A stretch of 64,000 nucleotides of DNA, from contig JAFGCX010000031.1 in the NCBI GenBank assembly GCA_016932415.1, forward strand, positions 6,792-70,791, in the 5' to 3' direction. Source of the DNA: Candidatus Krumholzibacteriota bacterium. GTDB lineage: Bacteria > Krumholzibacteriota > Krumholzibacteriia > Krumholzibacteriales > Krumholzibacteriaceae. Positions 39,054-47,869 of this stretch are shown in pieces; position 1 is the stretch's first letter, and the number at the start of each line of letters is the position of its first letter. The notes beneath the pieces were generated by a model. It saw nothing but the letters and a program-made list of their open reading frames with translations. It had not been told where the DNA came from and did not search any database. The position numbers were made by a program, and so were the translations under genes.

Positions 39054-39461
39054 TTATTTCTCCTCCAGTTCGATAAGGACTTTCATAGTCGATCCTGGAT
39101 GGAGGAACGCAACCGGGTGTCCTTCGGCTCCGTCGCGGGGCACCCGGTCGATCAATTCTATACCCTCGGAAGACAGTTCATCGAGAATCTTCCTGATATC
39201 ATCGACTTCAAACGAAAGGTGATGGATTCCAGGCCCGCGTTTATCGACGAATTTCGTTATCGCGCTCTCCGGTGTTATTCCCTCCAGAAGCTCTATCTTC
39301 GTGTTGCCGGTCGAAAGAAAAGCGATCTTCAATCCCCTGTCGGGAAGCGTCTTTTCTTCGATAAGTTCAAAACCGAGAATATCGCGATAGAGTCTTTTAG
39401 CCTCATCGATATCTTTCACGGCGATCCCAATATGATCAAGTTTTTTCAGTCTGTCCCGCAT
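39054..39461 (-). CDS. mce: Methylmalonyl-CoA epimerase
   Basis: 135-residue glyoxalase/VOC-fold enzyme that interconverts (R)- and (S)-methylmalonyl-CoA, linking carboxylation and the mutase. Metal ligands fit the family: His10 in LDHIGIAV, the Glu in KIELLEG, the His pair in GIHHLSFEV and a C-terminal Glu in VLIELEEK. Start ATG 39461 has AGGAGG at ideal spacing; the frame runs further upstream into the mutase gene. It is 37 bp downstream of the mutase large subunit. Confidence 0.94.
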   Translation of the reverse strand: MRDRLKKLDHIGIAVKDIDEAKRLYRDILGFELIEEKTLPDRGLKIAFLSTGNTKIELLEGITPESAITKFVDKRGPGIHHLSFEVDDIRKILDELSSEGIELIDRVPRDGAEGHPVAFLHPGSTMKVLIELEEK

Positions 39462-39498
39462 CTTTTTACCTCCTGAGGATCTGCCGGCGGCCGGCCAA

Positions 39499-41169
39499 CT
39501 ATATTGTCGAGCCAGGCGAGTAACGTCCGAAAACCTTTTCAAGCGACGTAGAGATCTCGCCGAGAGTGCAATTTCCTTTTACCGCTTCTATTATCAGAGG
39601 CATGAGGTTGCCAGTCCCTCTGCAGCCGTTCTCCACCGCGAGAAGGAGAGAGGCGATCTTATCCTTATCCCTTTTTTCCTTGAAAGCTTTCAATCTGGCG
39701 ACATGCCGTTTCTCGATATCGGGATCTATGATGAATTCCCTCACCCTGGCAGAGTCACCACCTGTATATTTATTAACGCCGACGACTATGATATCCTTTG
39801 CTTCGACGCTCTTCTGGTATTCATAAGCGCTTCTTTCGATCTCTTTCTGTGGGAACTGTGCTTCTATAGCTCTGGTCATTCCGCCGATCTCTTCGATACG
39901 GCCCATAAGATCGAGAGCCTTTTTCTCGATCTCATCGGTCATCTTCTCTACGTAGTAACTTCCGCCGAGAGGGTCTATCGTCTCGCACGCTCCCGATTCT
40001 TCCGCTATTAGTTGCTGTGTCCTCAGAGCTGTCAGCACTGAATCCTCGGATGGCAGGCTGAGAGCCTCATCCTTGGAATTGGTATGCAGCGACTGGGTAC
40101 CGCCAAGCACAGCCGCCAGCGCCTGCATCGCCACCCTTACGACATTGTTCTCGACCTGCTGCGCGGTAAGAGAGCAACCGGCCGTCTGTGAATGGAATCT
40201 AAGAAGACATGATTTGTCCTTTTTCGCTCCGAAGCGTTCCTTCATAATCCTGGCGTAGATCCTTCTTGCCGCCCTGAATTTCGCCACCTCTTCGAAGACG
40301 TTATTATGCACGCAGAAGAAAAACGACAACCTGGGAGCGAATTCATCGACTTCGAGCCCGGCATCGAGGGCAGCCTTTACATATTCGACAGCGTCGGCCA
40401 GGGTGAAAGCGATCTCCTGCACAGCCGATGATCCCGCTTCTCGAATATGGTATCCGCTTATGCTGATAGTATTCCATTTTGGAGCGTTCATCCTGCACCA
40501 TGAGAAGATATCGGTGATGATCCTCATCGAGGGAGCGGGAGGATAGATATATGTTCCCCTGGCGTAATATTCCTTAAGGATATCGTTCTGGATCGTTCCG
40601 GCTATCTTGTCAGTCGGTACACCTGTCTCTTCGGCGAGGGCGGCGTACATGGCGAGAAGGATCGAGGCGGTCGCGTTTATTGTCATTGAAGTCGAGACGC
40701 GGTCGAGTGGAATATCCTTCATGAGCCTTCTGAAATCCTCGATCGAGTCGATCGCGACTCCCGTCCTGCCGATCTCCCCTTCAGCCATCCTGTGATCGGA
40801 ATCGTATCCCATCTGTGTCGGGAGGTCGAAAGCTACGGAGAGTCCGGTCTGGCCTCTCTCGAGAAGATACCTGAATCTTTCGTTCGTCTCCTCAGCCGAA
40901 CCGAAACCGGCGTACTGTCTCATCGTCCAGAACTTTCCGCGGAACATCGTCGGATAGACGCCGCGGGTGAAGGGGAATGAACCGGGAAATCCGAGGCGTT
41001 TTTCGTAGGTGCTTTCCGGGGCGTCTTCGGGAAGATACAGCGGGCCGATCTCTATGCCGGAAGTCGTGGCGAAGCGCTCCCTGCGTTCATTACCCTTATC
41101 CTTGAAAGGAGTGTAGATGTTTTTCCACCAGTCGTCCTTCGTCACAGCGTTCCTCTTTGCATCTGGCAT
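39499..41169 (-). CDS. mcmA: Methylmalonyl-CoA mutase large subunit
   Basis: 556 residues from ATG 41169 (GGAGGT 9 bases upstream; an ATG at 41178 directly abuts the ribosome site). The catalytic TIM barrel without B12 domain. Unlike the plus-strand paralogue, it keeps the methylmalonyl-specific residues: Tyr86 in RQYAGF (Tyr89 of the family) and Arg204 in ARGTYIYPP (Arg207), which holds the substrate carboxylate. Linked to epimerase and carboxyltransferase, it should interconvert (R)-methylmalonyl-CoA and succinyl-CoA. Its B12 subunit is not adjacent, so it may use the one at 36444 or one elsewhere. Confidence 0.9.
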   Translation of the reverse strand: MPDAKRNAVTKDDWWKNIYTPFKDKGNERRERFATTSGIEIGPLYLPEDAPESTYEKRLGFPGSFPFTRGVYPTMFRGKFWTMRQYAGFGSAEETNERFRYLLERGQTGLSVAFDLPTQMGYDSDHRMAEGEIGRTGVAIDSIEDFRRLMKDIPLDRVSTSMTINATASILLAMYAALAEETGVPTDKIAGTIQNDILKEYYARGTYIYPPAPSMRIITDIFSWCRMNAPKWNTISISGYHIREAGSSAVQEIAFTLADAVEYVKAALDAGLEVDEFAPRLSFFFCVHNNVFEEVAKFRAARRIYARIMKERFGAKKDKSCLLRFHSQTAGCSLTAQQVENNVVRVAMQALAAVLGGTQSLHTNSKDEALSLPSEDSVLTALRTQQLIAEESGACETIDPLGGSYYVEKMTDEIEKKALDLMGRIEEIGGMTRAIEAQFPQKEIERSAYEYQKSVEAKDIIVVGVNKYTGGDSARVREFIIDPDIEKRHVARLKAFKEKRDKDKIASLLLAVENGCRGTGNLMPLIIEAVKGNCTLGEISTSLEKVFGRYSPGSTI

Positions 41170-41189
41170 CGATCTCATACCTCCGGGTC

Positions 41190-42743
41190 CTACAGGGGGA
41201 TGTTTCCATGTTTTTTGGGGGGAAGTTGCTGTCTCTTGTTGAGAAGGCTCTCAAGAGCGCTTATCAGCATCGGTCTTGTACTGTCCGGAGAGATGACGTC
41301 GTCGAGATATCCCAGAGAAGCGGCGATGTAGGGGTTCTCAAACTGCTCCGCATAGTGATCTATCTGTCTCTGCAACTCCTTTTCGGGGTCATCAGACATC
41401 TTGATCTCTTTCCTGTAAAGGATATTGGCCGCTCCCTCGGCGCCCATCACGGCCAACTCGGCTGTCGGCCAGGCGATATTGTAATCAGAGCGGATATGCT
41501 TGCTCGACATGACGCAATAAGCTCCTCCGTAAGCCTTTCTCGTGACGACAGTCAGTTTCGGCACTGTCGCTTCACAGTAGGCATAGATAAGTTTAGCGCC
41601 GTGCTTTATTATCCCAGCCCATTCCTGGTCGGTGCCGGGAAGGAATCCAGGTACATCCTCGAAGGTTATGAGCGGGATATTGAAAGCGTCGCAGAAACGG
41701 ATGAACCTCGCTCCCTTTATCGAAGATTCAATGTCGAGGACTCCGGCAAGATGCTTCGGCTGGTTCGCCACTATCCCGACGACATGACCGTTGAGGCGAG
41801 CGTATCCGACGACGATATTTTTGGCGTACATCTTCTGGACTTCAAGGAATTCGCCGTCATCGACTACAAGGTTGATCACGTCGGTTATGTCATATGGGGC
41901 GTTAGCGTTTTCCGGTACGATCTCGTTGAGACGCGGGTCCATCCGATTCGGGTCATCGGAAGGTGGAAGATAGGGAGGGTCTTCGAGATTGTTCTGCGGA
42001 AGATATGAGAGAAGGCGATGGATCTGATCGATGCAATCGTCGTCGTCCTCGGCGAGGAAATGGGCGACGCCGCTCTTTGTGTTATGGGTTCTTGCTCCGC
42101 CAAGTTCTTCCTGCGTCACATCCTCGTGGGTGACCTTCTTGATCACGTTGGGGCCGGTGATGAACATATGGCTGGTACCGTCGACCATGAAGATGAAATC
42201 TGTCAGGGCGGGGGAATATACCGCTCCTCCGGCGCTCGGGCCCATTATCGCCGATATCTGTGGCACCACGCCCGAGGCGAGCGTGTTTCTCAGAAATATC
42301 GAAGCGTAGCCCGCCAGGCTGGCGACGCCCTCCTGAATTCTCGCTCCACCACTGTCGGAGAGCCCTACGACGGGAGCTCCGTTATCCAGGGCGATATCCA
42401 TCAGTCTTATGATCTTGCCGGCGTTCGATTCGCTTAAAGATCCTCCAAAGACCGTAAAGTCCTGCGCGAAAGCGTAGGTCAAACGGCCATTTACCAGGCC
42501 GTGACCGCATACGACACCGTCTCCCACCATTTTTTTTTCAGCAAGTCCCGGCCAGGTCGATCTATGCGTCACGAATACGCCAAGTTCCTGAAATGAGTCC
42601 TCGTCAAAAAGCAGATGAATCCTTTCCCGAGCGGTCAGTCTTCCTGATTTGTGTATCTTCTCGATCCGTTCCCTTCCTCCACCGAGAAGCGCCTGTTTGC
42701 GTTTTTTTTCGAGAGTCTCGAATTTCTCTTTTCTTGATTTCAA
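41190..42743 (-). CDS. Propionyl-CoA carboxylase beta / methylmalonyl-CoA decarboxylase alpha (carboxyltransferase)
   Basis: 517 residues from a TTG start at 42743, chosen for GGGGGAGG 7 bases upstream; the open frame from 42785 adds a low-complexity leader. The crotonase-like carboxyltransferase fold is clear: [69 protein letters not shown] and [12 protein letters not shown]. It moves CO2 between biotin and propionyl-CoA. No biotin carboxylase, biotin carrier or membrane decarboxylase subunit is in the window, so carboxylase (PccB) and decarboxylase (MmdA) roles cannot be told apart. First of a three-gene minus set with mcmA and mce. Confidence 0.9.
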   Translation of the reverse strand: MKSRKEKFETLEKKRKQALLGGGRERIEKIHKSGRLTARERIHLLFDEDSFQELGVFVTHRSTWPGLAEKKMVGDGVVCGHGLVNGRLTYAFAQDFTVFGGSLSESNAGKIIRLMDIALDNGAPVVGLSDSGGARIQEGVASLAGYASIFLRNTLASGVVPQISAIMGPSAGGAVYSPALTDFIFMVDGTSHMFITGPNVIKKVTHEDVTQEELGGARTHNTKSGVAHFLAEDDDDCIDQIHRLLSYLPQNNLEDPPYLPPSDDPNRMDPRLNEIVPENANAPYDITDVINLVVDDGEFLEVQKMYAKNIVVGYARLNGHVVGIVANQPKHLAGVLDIESSIKGARFIRFCDAFNIPLITFEDVPGFLPGTDQEWAGIIKHGAKLIYAYCEATVPKLTVVTRKAYGGAYCVMSSKHIRSDYNIAWPTAELAVMGAEGAANILYRKEIKMSDDPEKELQRQIDHYAEQFENPYIAASLGYLDDVISPDSTRPMLISALESLLNKRQQLPPKKHGNIPL

Positions 42744-42858
42744 AACTGATCCTCCCCCGGAGGGTTCCGGAATTCCTTTATACATAAATAATCGATATAC
42801 TTACTCACCTATATTATTTAAAGATCCAGTCGTGGTCAATGGATTATAATGAATTTGA

Positions 42859-42887
42859 TTGTAAAACTCGCCGCTTGGGATTATCAT
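42859..42887 (+). promoter_or_regulatory. Sigma-70-type promoter
   Basis: TTGTAA (42859-42864), 17 bp spacer, TATCAT (42882-42887), about 68 bp before the lipoprotein ATG at 42955. A second isolated TATAAT lies at 42845. Confidence 0.45.
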
Positions 42888-42954
42888 GTCACTTTCCATT
42901 TTGGCTCTTGTGCCGCCTGAAATGTTATTGCATTTTAATAAAAGGAGGTCAGCG

Positions 42955-43524
42955 ATGAACTGGAAATCACTGTTTTTCAGAACAGTCGTACCCGTCTTAT
43001 CGCTCGTATTCGTCTTTTCGTGCGCGAAGAAAGAGGAAGCGGCGACGGAAAACAAACCCGAAGGTGGAGAAGAGGTCTTATCTTACGTTTCCGACGAGGT
43101 CAGTTTCGGGCTTTTTTTCGACAGCGAGGGGACGAGCAGGACGATCAAACTGAAGAAGGACCAGAAGGAATTCACCGGTTATCTGTTCGTCGATCTTCCT
43201 CCGCAGACTTCGATAGCCGCTGTCCAGTGGAAGCTTGAACTGCCCGAAGGGGTAGAGCTTGTCAATGACAAGTACCGCGATGAGCGGATCATGTCTATTG
43301 GCCAGATAAAGGTAGGGTTGAGCGAAAGATTCAAACCTTGCCTCGAAGGGCCAAAGGTATTGATACATACCCTGACATTCCTGGTTGTCGCCGATCTGGA
43401 GAATGCCACCTTTTCTATTCTCCCGACCCAGGACAGCAAGACACTCGGAATCGCTTCATGCGAAGAAGGGTTCCCTGAGATCAGAGCTTCCGCGTACAAG
43501 GCGGTCGTAAACCCAGGCAACTGA
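42955..43524 (+). CDS. Predicted lipoprotein, possibly cohesin-like fold
   Basis: 189 residues from ATG 42955 (AAGGAGGT upstream). A signal segment ends in FVFSC, a lipobox with Cys near residue 23, followed by a charged linker. The remaining beta-rich domain has the run FTGYLFVDLPPQ...SIAAVQWKLELPEGVEL, which resembles cohesin-type domains, but I cannot name the family with confidence. Two later cysteines (about 133 and 173). The M6 peptidase gene begins 14 bp downstream, so the two are probably co-expressed. Function unknown. Confidence 0.7.
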   Translation: MNWKSLFFRTVVPVLSLVFVFSCAKKEEAATENKPEGGEEVLSYVSDEVSFGLFFDSEGTSRTIKLKKDQKEFTGYLFVDLPPQTSIAAVQWKLELPEGVELVNDKYRDERIMSIGQIKVGLSERFKPCLEGPKVLIHTLTFLVVADLENATFSILPTQDSKTLGIASCEEGFPEIRASAYKAVVNPGN

Positions 43525-43538
43525 TTTCCGGTGTTATT

Positions 43539-46382
43539 TTGAAACTGTTTTTTTCAACGACCAGATTTTTTTGCGGACTTGCCCTGGCTCTGATCCTGCT
43601 GGGCACGATCCCCGGCGCGGGCCTTTCGAGGCCGGTCTCTCCCCGAGACGGCGGCCCCATGCCCGAGTCCTGTCTGAAGACGCTCAAGGAAGAGAAAGGC
43701 GCTTTCAGGCCTGGGCTAAGGTGGTTGAAAAGCAGAAGGTCTTTTCTTCACGATAAAAATCATTTTATGCCGTTCCCCGATGCCTCTGCCGGAGGATCGG
43801 GAGCGGTCATCAAGGGGAGCACTCTGCCGCCGGTTACCGGTGATTTCGTAATACCTGTGATAACAGGCGCCTTCAGCGATTTCAGCGAGACGCCGGAGTC
43901 TGTGGAAGAACTCCAGAGAATACTCTTCGATGGTCCGGCTTTTCCGGGAACTTTTTCCGAATATTACAGCGAGAACTCTTTCGGGAATCTTGACGTCTCA
44001 GGAAAAGTATACGGCTGGGCGGAGCTTTCGCAACCAGAGATATATTATACAGGGCCGGTGAATCACGGCCTTACTCCCGGCGTATCGCACACGGACGAGA
44101 TGATCGCCGAGACTGTCGCCGCTCTCGACGGCGTCATCGATTTCGGTCTTTATGACAACGATGGCCCCGACGGTGTGGCAAATTCGGGGGATGACGACGG
44201 TTATGTCGATCTTCTCGTCATTGTTCATCCCGCAAGGGGAGGAGAATGCGGCGGTCCCGATCATATCTGGTCTCATTCATGGCAGTATTCATCATGGAAC
44301 GAAGAGAGGGAGCCTCTCGAGACGCAGGATATATCCGCCGGTGGAGGCCATATAGTCATCGATGATTATTTTATAGCCCCTGCAGTTTCCTGCGAAGGCG
44401 GTCTGATAGAGATAGGAGTCTTCTGCCACGAGTTCGGCCATTCCCTCGGGCTTCCGGACCTTTATGACTATAACGGCGGAGGAAGAGGGATAGGTTTCTG
44501 GGGACTGATGGGGAGTGGTAACTGGAATACTCCCAAGTCGCCGGCGCACCTGTCCGCGTGGTCGCGCGAACAGCTTGGCTGGATAGATCCTGTAGAGATC
44601 GGCTGGGTCGAAGAGGAGCGCGTTCTTGAATCGATAAACGAGGGTGGAACTGTCCTGAAACTGGTATTGCCATCGAAACGTTTCCGCAGGATGCCGAATC
44701 CGTTCCCAGTGGGCGGAAAAGCGATGATTTGCGCCTATACCGAAGCCGAGGCGTCGGCGAGGGGATGGAACGGAGGAGCGGGGTATGGGAACGGGTGGAA
44801 CGAATCGATCTTTCATCCATTTCACACTGATGGAAACGGCAGCTTGATCTTTGAATACAATATCGGCTTGGATGTCGAACCGGAGTACGATAACGTCTAT
44901 CTCTATCTCGACGCCGGTGGTAGTTCGCATCTCGTCGCTCAGTATACGGGAACGGTCTACCCGTTCAGGGAGGAGATAGACCTGGAGCCGTTTCTTCCCC
45001 AGGGTCCGGTGGATTTCATCATGAGGTTTCTCTTCGTCTCGGATTTTAATTTCAGCGACGAGGACAACAGGTACGATTCAATGGAAGGCTGGTCGCTGAA
45101 TATCGATAACGTCGGACTTTACGGGGGTGGTAACGAGTATACATGCGATTTCGAGAAAGATGAGGGGGGTTGGCGTTGCGGCTCTGATCCTGCCGAATAT
45201 TTTCTCGTCGAGAACCGCCAGCGGGGAGGTTTTGATATGAACCTTCCCGGTTCGGGACTTCTGGTGTGGCACGCCGAAAACAGCATAGCCTTCTCGGATC
45301 TTGGTAACAGTGGGGGATATTCCAATACGCAGGCGCGGGGTCTCGTCCTGCAGGAAGCTGACGGGCAGTTCGATCTGCTTGCGTATCTGGTCCCGCCCAA
45401 TACCGGCGACAAGGGCGACCCTTTTCCGGGAAGCACTGGAAATAGTGATTTCGACTCGTACACGGTGCCGTCGAGCAGGGGAAACGACGGGCTTTCAACC
45501 CCTGTTTCGATACGTGGGATCTCCGGAGGATCGGCATTCTTCAGAGCAGGGATGCCCGCCCCCGTGATTTCCTCAGTCGAGCCTGGTTCTGTTGTCAGGG
45601 GAGAGGATCAGACAGTGATCCTTGATATAGCAGGTTCCGGATTCCTCTATGGCTCGACCTGTTTCCTTTCCAACGGCGCGACGATCATTCCAGCCATGGA
45701 GACCGAATGGTTCGGAGAGGGATCGTTAGAGGGATCGTTCGAAGCGGAACAGCTCTACCGCGGCCTGTGGGATCTTACCGTCATAAGCGGAGACGCTCAG
45801 ACATCCTCTCTCCCCGGCGCTCTCGCTGTCGAGTCGGTCTTCGGTCCGTTCAGAGTAGAATCGATGAGAAGTACGATAGATATCTTATGGGATGTCTACC
45901 TTACCGAAGGGCTCACAGGGTGCATGCTTTACAGAAAGTCGGAAGGGACAGGTTTCGTACCGGTAAGGGCGGATACTTTCAGGGAAGGCTCTGGGGAATT
46001 CATCTGGTCGGACAGCGGCGTCATACCGGAGATAGAGTATTCATACAGGATAACCGCCTTTTATCCCGGCAGGTCGGAGGACCTGATCCTTGCCGGGCCG
46101 TGGAGTATCGAGGATGAACCCTTTTCTCTCGATCGTGCCTATCCCAACCCGTTCGCGGAATCGGTATCGGTCGATTTTTTCCTCGACCGGCCTATGATGA
46201 TAGAGATGCTCGTCTATGATGTGTCGGGCCGGCGCATCGATTCGATCGAACGGGCGCCGTACACGAGAGGTGAAAATACGATAGTATGGATCCCTCGCTC
46301 CGGGACATCGGCATCTGTCTATTTTATTATCCTTGATAACGGTACCGCGAAAAAAACCGTCAAAGTCGTATTCCTCCCCTGA
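43539..46382 (+). CDS. Secreted M6-type metallopeptidase with T9SS-like C-terminal sorting domain
   Basis: 947 residues from a TTG start with little ribosome-site signal, probably coupled to the lipoprotein gene. After a signal peptide (about 1-32) comes an immune-inhibitor-A (M6) catalytic domain: YYSENSFGNLDVSGKVYGWAE, HPARGG, and zinc site CHEFGHSLGLPD (His297, Glu298, His301). Then a jelly-roll-like region, an IPT/Ig-like stretch (VISSVEPGSVVRGEDQTV) and a final ~85 residues with AYPNPF, VYDVSGRRID and VYFIIL, the FlgD/T9SS type A sorting pattern. Expected to be exported and attached to or released from the cell surface. Substrate unknown. Confidence 0.88.
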   Translation: MKLFFSTTRFFCGLALALILLGTIPGAGLSRPVSPRDGGPMPESCLKTLKEEKGAFRPGLRWLKSRRSFLHDKNHFMPFPDASAGGSGAVIKGSTLPPVTGDFVIPVITGAFSDFSETPESVEELQRILFDGPAFPGTFSEYYSENSFGNLDVSGKVYGWAELSQPEIYYTGPVNHGLTPGVSHTDEMIAETVAALDGVIDFGLYDNDGPDGVANSGDDDGYVDLLVIVHPARGGECGGPDHIWSHSWQYSSWNEEREPLETQDISAGGGHIVIDDYFIAPAVSCEGGLIEIGVFCHEFGHSLGLPDLYDYNGGGRGIGFWGLMGSGNWNTPKSPAHLSAWSREQLGWIDPVEIGWVEEERVLESINEGGTVLKLVLPSKRFRRMPNPFPVGGKAMICAYTEAEASARGWNGGAGYGNGWNESIFHPFHTDGNGSLIFEYNIGLDVEPEYDNVYLYLDAGGSSHLVAQYTGTVYPFREEIDLEPFLPQGPVDFIMRFLFVSDFNFSDEDNRYDSMEGWSLNIDNVGLYGGGNEYTCDFEKDEGGWRCGSDPAEYFLVENRQRGGFDMNLPGSGLLVWHAENSIAFSDLGNSGGYSNTQARGLVLQEADGQFDLLAYLVPPNTGDKGDPFPGSTGNSDFDSYTVPSSRGNDGLSTPVSIRGISGGSAFFRAGMPAPVISSVEPGSVVRGEDQTVILDIAGSGFLYGSTCFLSNGATIIPAMETEWFGEGSLEGSFEAEQLYRGLWDLTVISGDAQTSSLPGALAVESVFGPFRVESMRSTIDILWDVYLTEGLTGCMLYRKSEGTGFVPVRADTFREGSGEFIWSDSGVIPEIEYSYRITAFYPGRSEDLILAGPWSIEDEPFSLDRAYPNPFAESVSVDFFLDRPMMIEMLVYDVSGRRIDSIERAPYTRGENTIVWIPRSGTSASVYFIILDNGTAKKTVKVVFLP

Positions 46383-46398
46383 CCTGTCGATACCCGTT

Positions 46399-47022
46399 CT
46401 AAAACGAGTATGATGCTCCCAGCGAGAAGGTATAATGGACGAACTGGGAGTTTTGCGCCGAGACGCTCTGCCGGTCGAAACGGTAGATAGTATACTCGTA
46501 CGGAGCATAAAGTACGTCGATTCCCGCCTCAACGAGCATCTTCTTCCATACATACCTTCCGAGGTTCAACCCGGTGACCAGGTAAAAGGTCGTCTGTGAT
46601 GGTTTGAAGGTGTCGGTGGGGGTGACCGTTATAGGGTTTGCCGATTGAAGCGCGAAGGCCGCTCTTACTCCGGGCCTGAACGGAAGGAAATGGGATGAGA
46701 AGGCGATCAGGCCTATCTGGCTGTTGAATCCATGAATATTCTCTCCGTTGCCGCTGCAGGCATACGATCCGAGCCTGCTTTCCAGATAAAGATTGGTATA
46801 TATCTCGTAACGGAACGCGGCATCGATCCCCGCGGCCTGATCGAGTCCGAAATAATCGGCGTCAAGCGCCGAAAAGGAACCAAGAAGCGCGATGTTTATC
46901 CTGCGGTCGGTCTGAGTCAACGCGGTGGAAGATAAAAGATGAAGGGACAAGAGGCAGATGACCAGTATTATCGCCGATCTGGCAAGAATCTTCGCGGACA
47001 GAGGAACTGAGTTAATCGCCAA
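46399..47022 (-). CDS. Small outer-membrane beta-barrel protein
   Basis: 207 residues from a TTG start with AAGGAG upstream. A signal peptide (about 1-37, ending STALTQ) is followed by alternating amphipathic strands such as GIDAAFRYEIYTNLYLESRLGSY and FYLVTGLNLGRYVWKKMLVEAGIDVLY, ending in a C-terminal Phe (LGASYSF), as in outer-membrane barrels of 8-10 strands. No close family recognised. It converges with the M6 peptidase gene and is divergent from the DtxR-FeoA gene, so iron-linked expression is possible. Confidence 0.7.
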   Translation of the reverse strand: MAINSVPLSAKILARSAIILVICLLSLHLLSSTALTQTDRRINIALLGSFSALDADYFGLDQAAGIDAAFRYEIYTNLYLESRLGSYACSGNGENIHGFNSQIGLIAFSSHFLPFRPGVRAAFALQSANPITVTPTDTFKPSQTTFYLVTGLNLGRYVWKKMLVEAGIDVLYAPYEYTIYRFDRQSVSAQNSQFVHYTFSLGASYSF

Positions 47023-47107
47023 TTCGTCTCCTTTCGAGTAGCGCCTTATCTTCCTTTTTCAGTACAAATATAATGATAAATATGATTTAAAGAAAGAAAT
47101 ATTGAGA

Positions 47108-47136
47108 TTGACAGGAGATAAGGCGATATTTAGACT
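47108..47136 (+). promoter_or_regulatory. Sigma-70-type promoter for dtxR-feoA/feoB
   Basis: Perfect -35 TTGACA (47108-47113), 17 bp spacer and -10 TAGACT (47131-47136), 29 bp before the regulator ATG. A metal-dependent repressor could bind here, but I see no clear operator palindrome. Confidence 0.6.
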
Positions 47137-47165
47137 CAGCCATCGTTGGAAGGGAGGTCGGCAGG

Positions 47166-47837
47166 ATGGATAAAAAAATTTGTTTTCATGATCCTGAAGA
47201 TGAAGTGCTGGAGGCGGTCTGGGTAATAATGGAACGCGGAAAACCTGTTGATGATGAAGGAATTATCAATAGAGACCACCGGGGGATCATAACGGCCGAG
47301 ATGATTCGTTCGCTTGTCGGCAGTGGACTTCTGAAAAAAAAGGGCGAAGGGTATGATTTCACGGTGGAAGGCAGGGCCCGGGGAGAAAAGATCATCAGGA
47401 GACACAGACTTGCCGAGAGGCTTCTTGCCGATGTCCTGAATGTCAGGAATAATGAATATATTGAGACGAACGCCTGCCGCTTCGAACATTTCCTTTCTCC
47501 CGAAGTGACAGATCATATATGCGTCCTGCTCGGTCATCCCAAGTTATGTCCGCACGGCAACCCGATTCCGCCCGGTGAATGCTGCGAGAGAGCTCAACGC
47601 CAGGTAGAATCGGCGGTGATACCGCTCAGCCGTCTTCGCTCCGGAGAAAAAGGAAGGGTCCTTTACATGACTATGAAAGACCATGACAGGCTCGATCGCC
47701 TTACTTCCCTGGGATTGTTTCCTGGGCGGCAGATCAAGGTCCACCAGAGAGAGCCATCATTTGTCGTCTTTCTTGACGAGACGCAGCTTGCTCTCGACAA
47801 GAAGATCGTAGAGGATATTTATATTATCAGAAGCTGA
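47166..47837 (+). CDS. DtxR-type metal-dependent regulator fused to FeoA
   Basis: 223 residues: an N-terminal winged helix (about 5-70, with VEGRARGEKIIRRHRLAERLL), the DtxR metal/dimer domain (about 70-145) with ETNACRFEH, HICVLLGHPKLCPHGNPIPPGECC, and a C-terminal SH3-like FeoA domain (about 150-222: LRSGEKGRVLYM, RLTSLGLFPGRQIKVHQREPSFVVFLD). It probably senses Fe(II) or Mn(II) and controls feoB, which starts 32 bp downstream. The FeoA part might also interact with FeoB directly. Confidence 0.9.
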   Translation: MDKKICFHDPEDEVLEAVWVIMERGKPVDDEGIINRDHRGIITAEMIRSLVGSGLLKKKGEGYDFTVEGRARGEKIIRRHRLAERLLADVLNVRNNEYIETNACRFEHFLSPEVTDHICVLLGHPKLCPHGNPIPPGECCERAQRQVESAVIPLSRLRSGEKGRVLYMTMKDHDRLDRLTSLGLFPGRQIKVHQREPSFVVFLDETQLALDKKIVEDIYIIRS

Positions 47838-47869
47838 ACGACAGCGAGAATAACGTTACGGATATTTCA

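Noticed and set aside
41157-42008. 283-codon plus-strand frame opposite the carboxyltransferase gene
   Set aside because: Antisense shadow of a conserved gene, no motif and no start signal.
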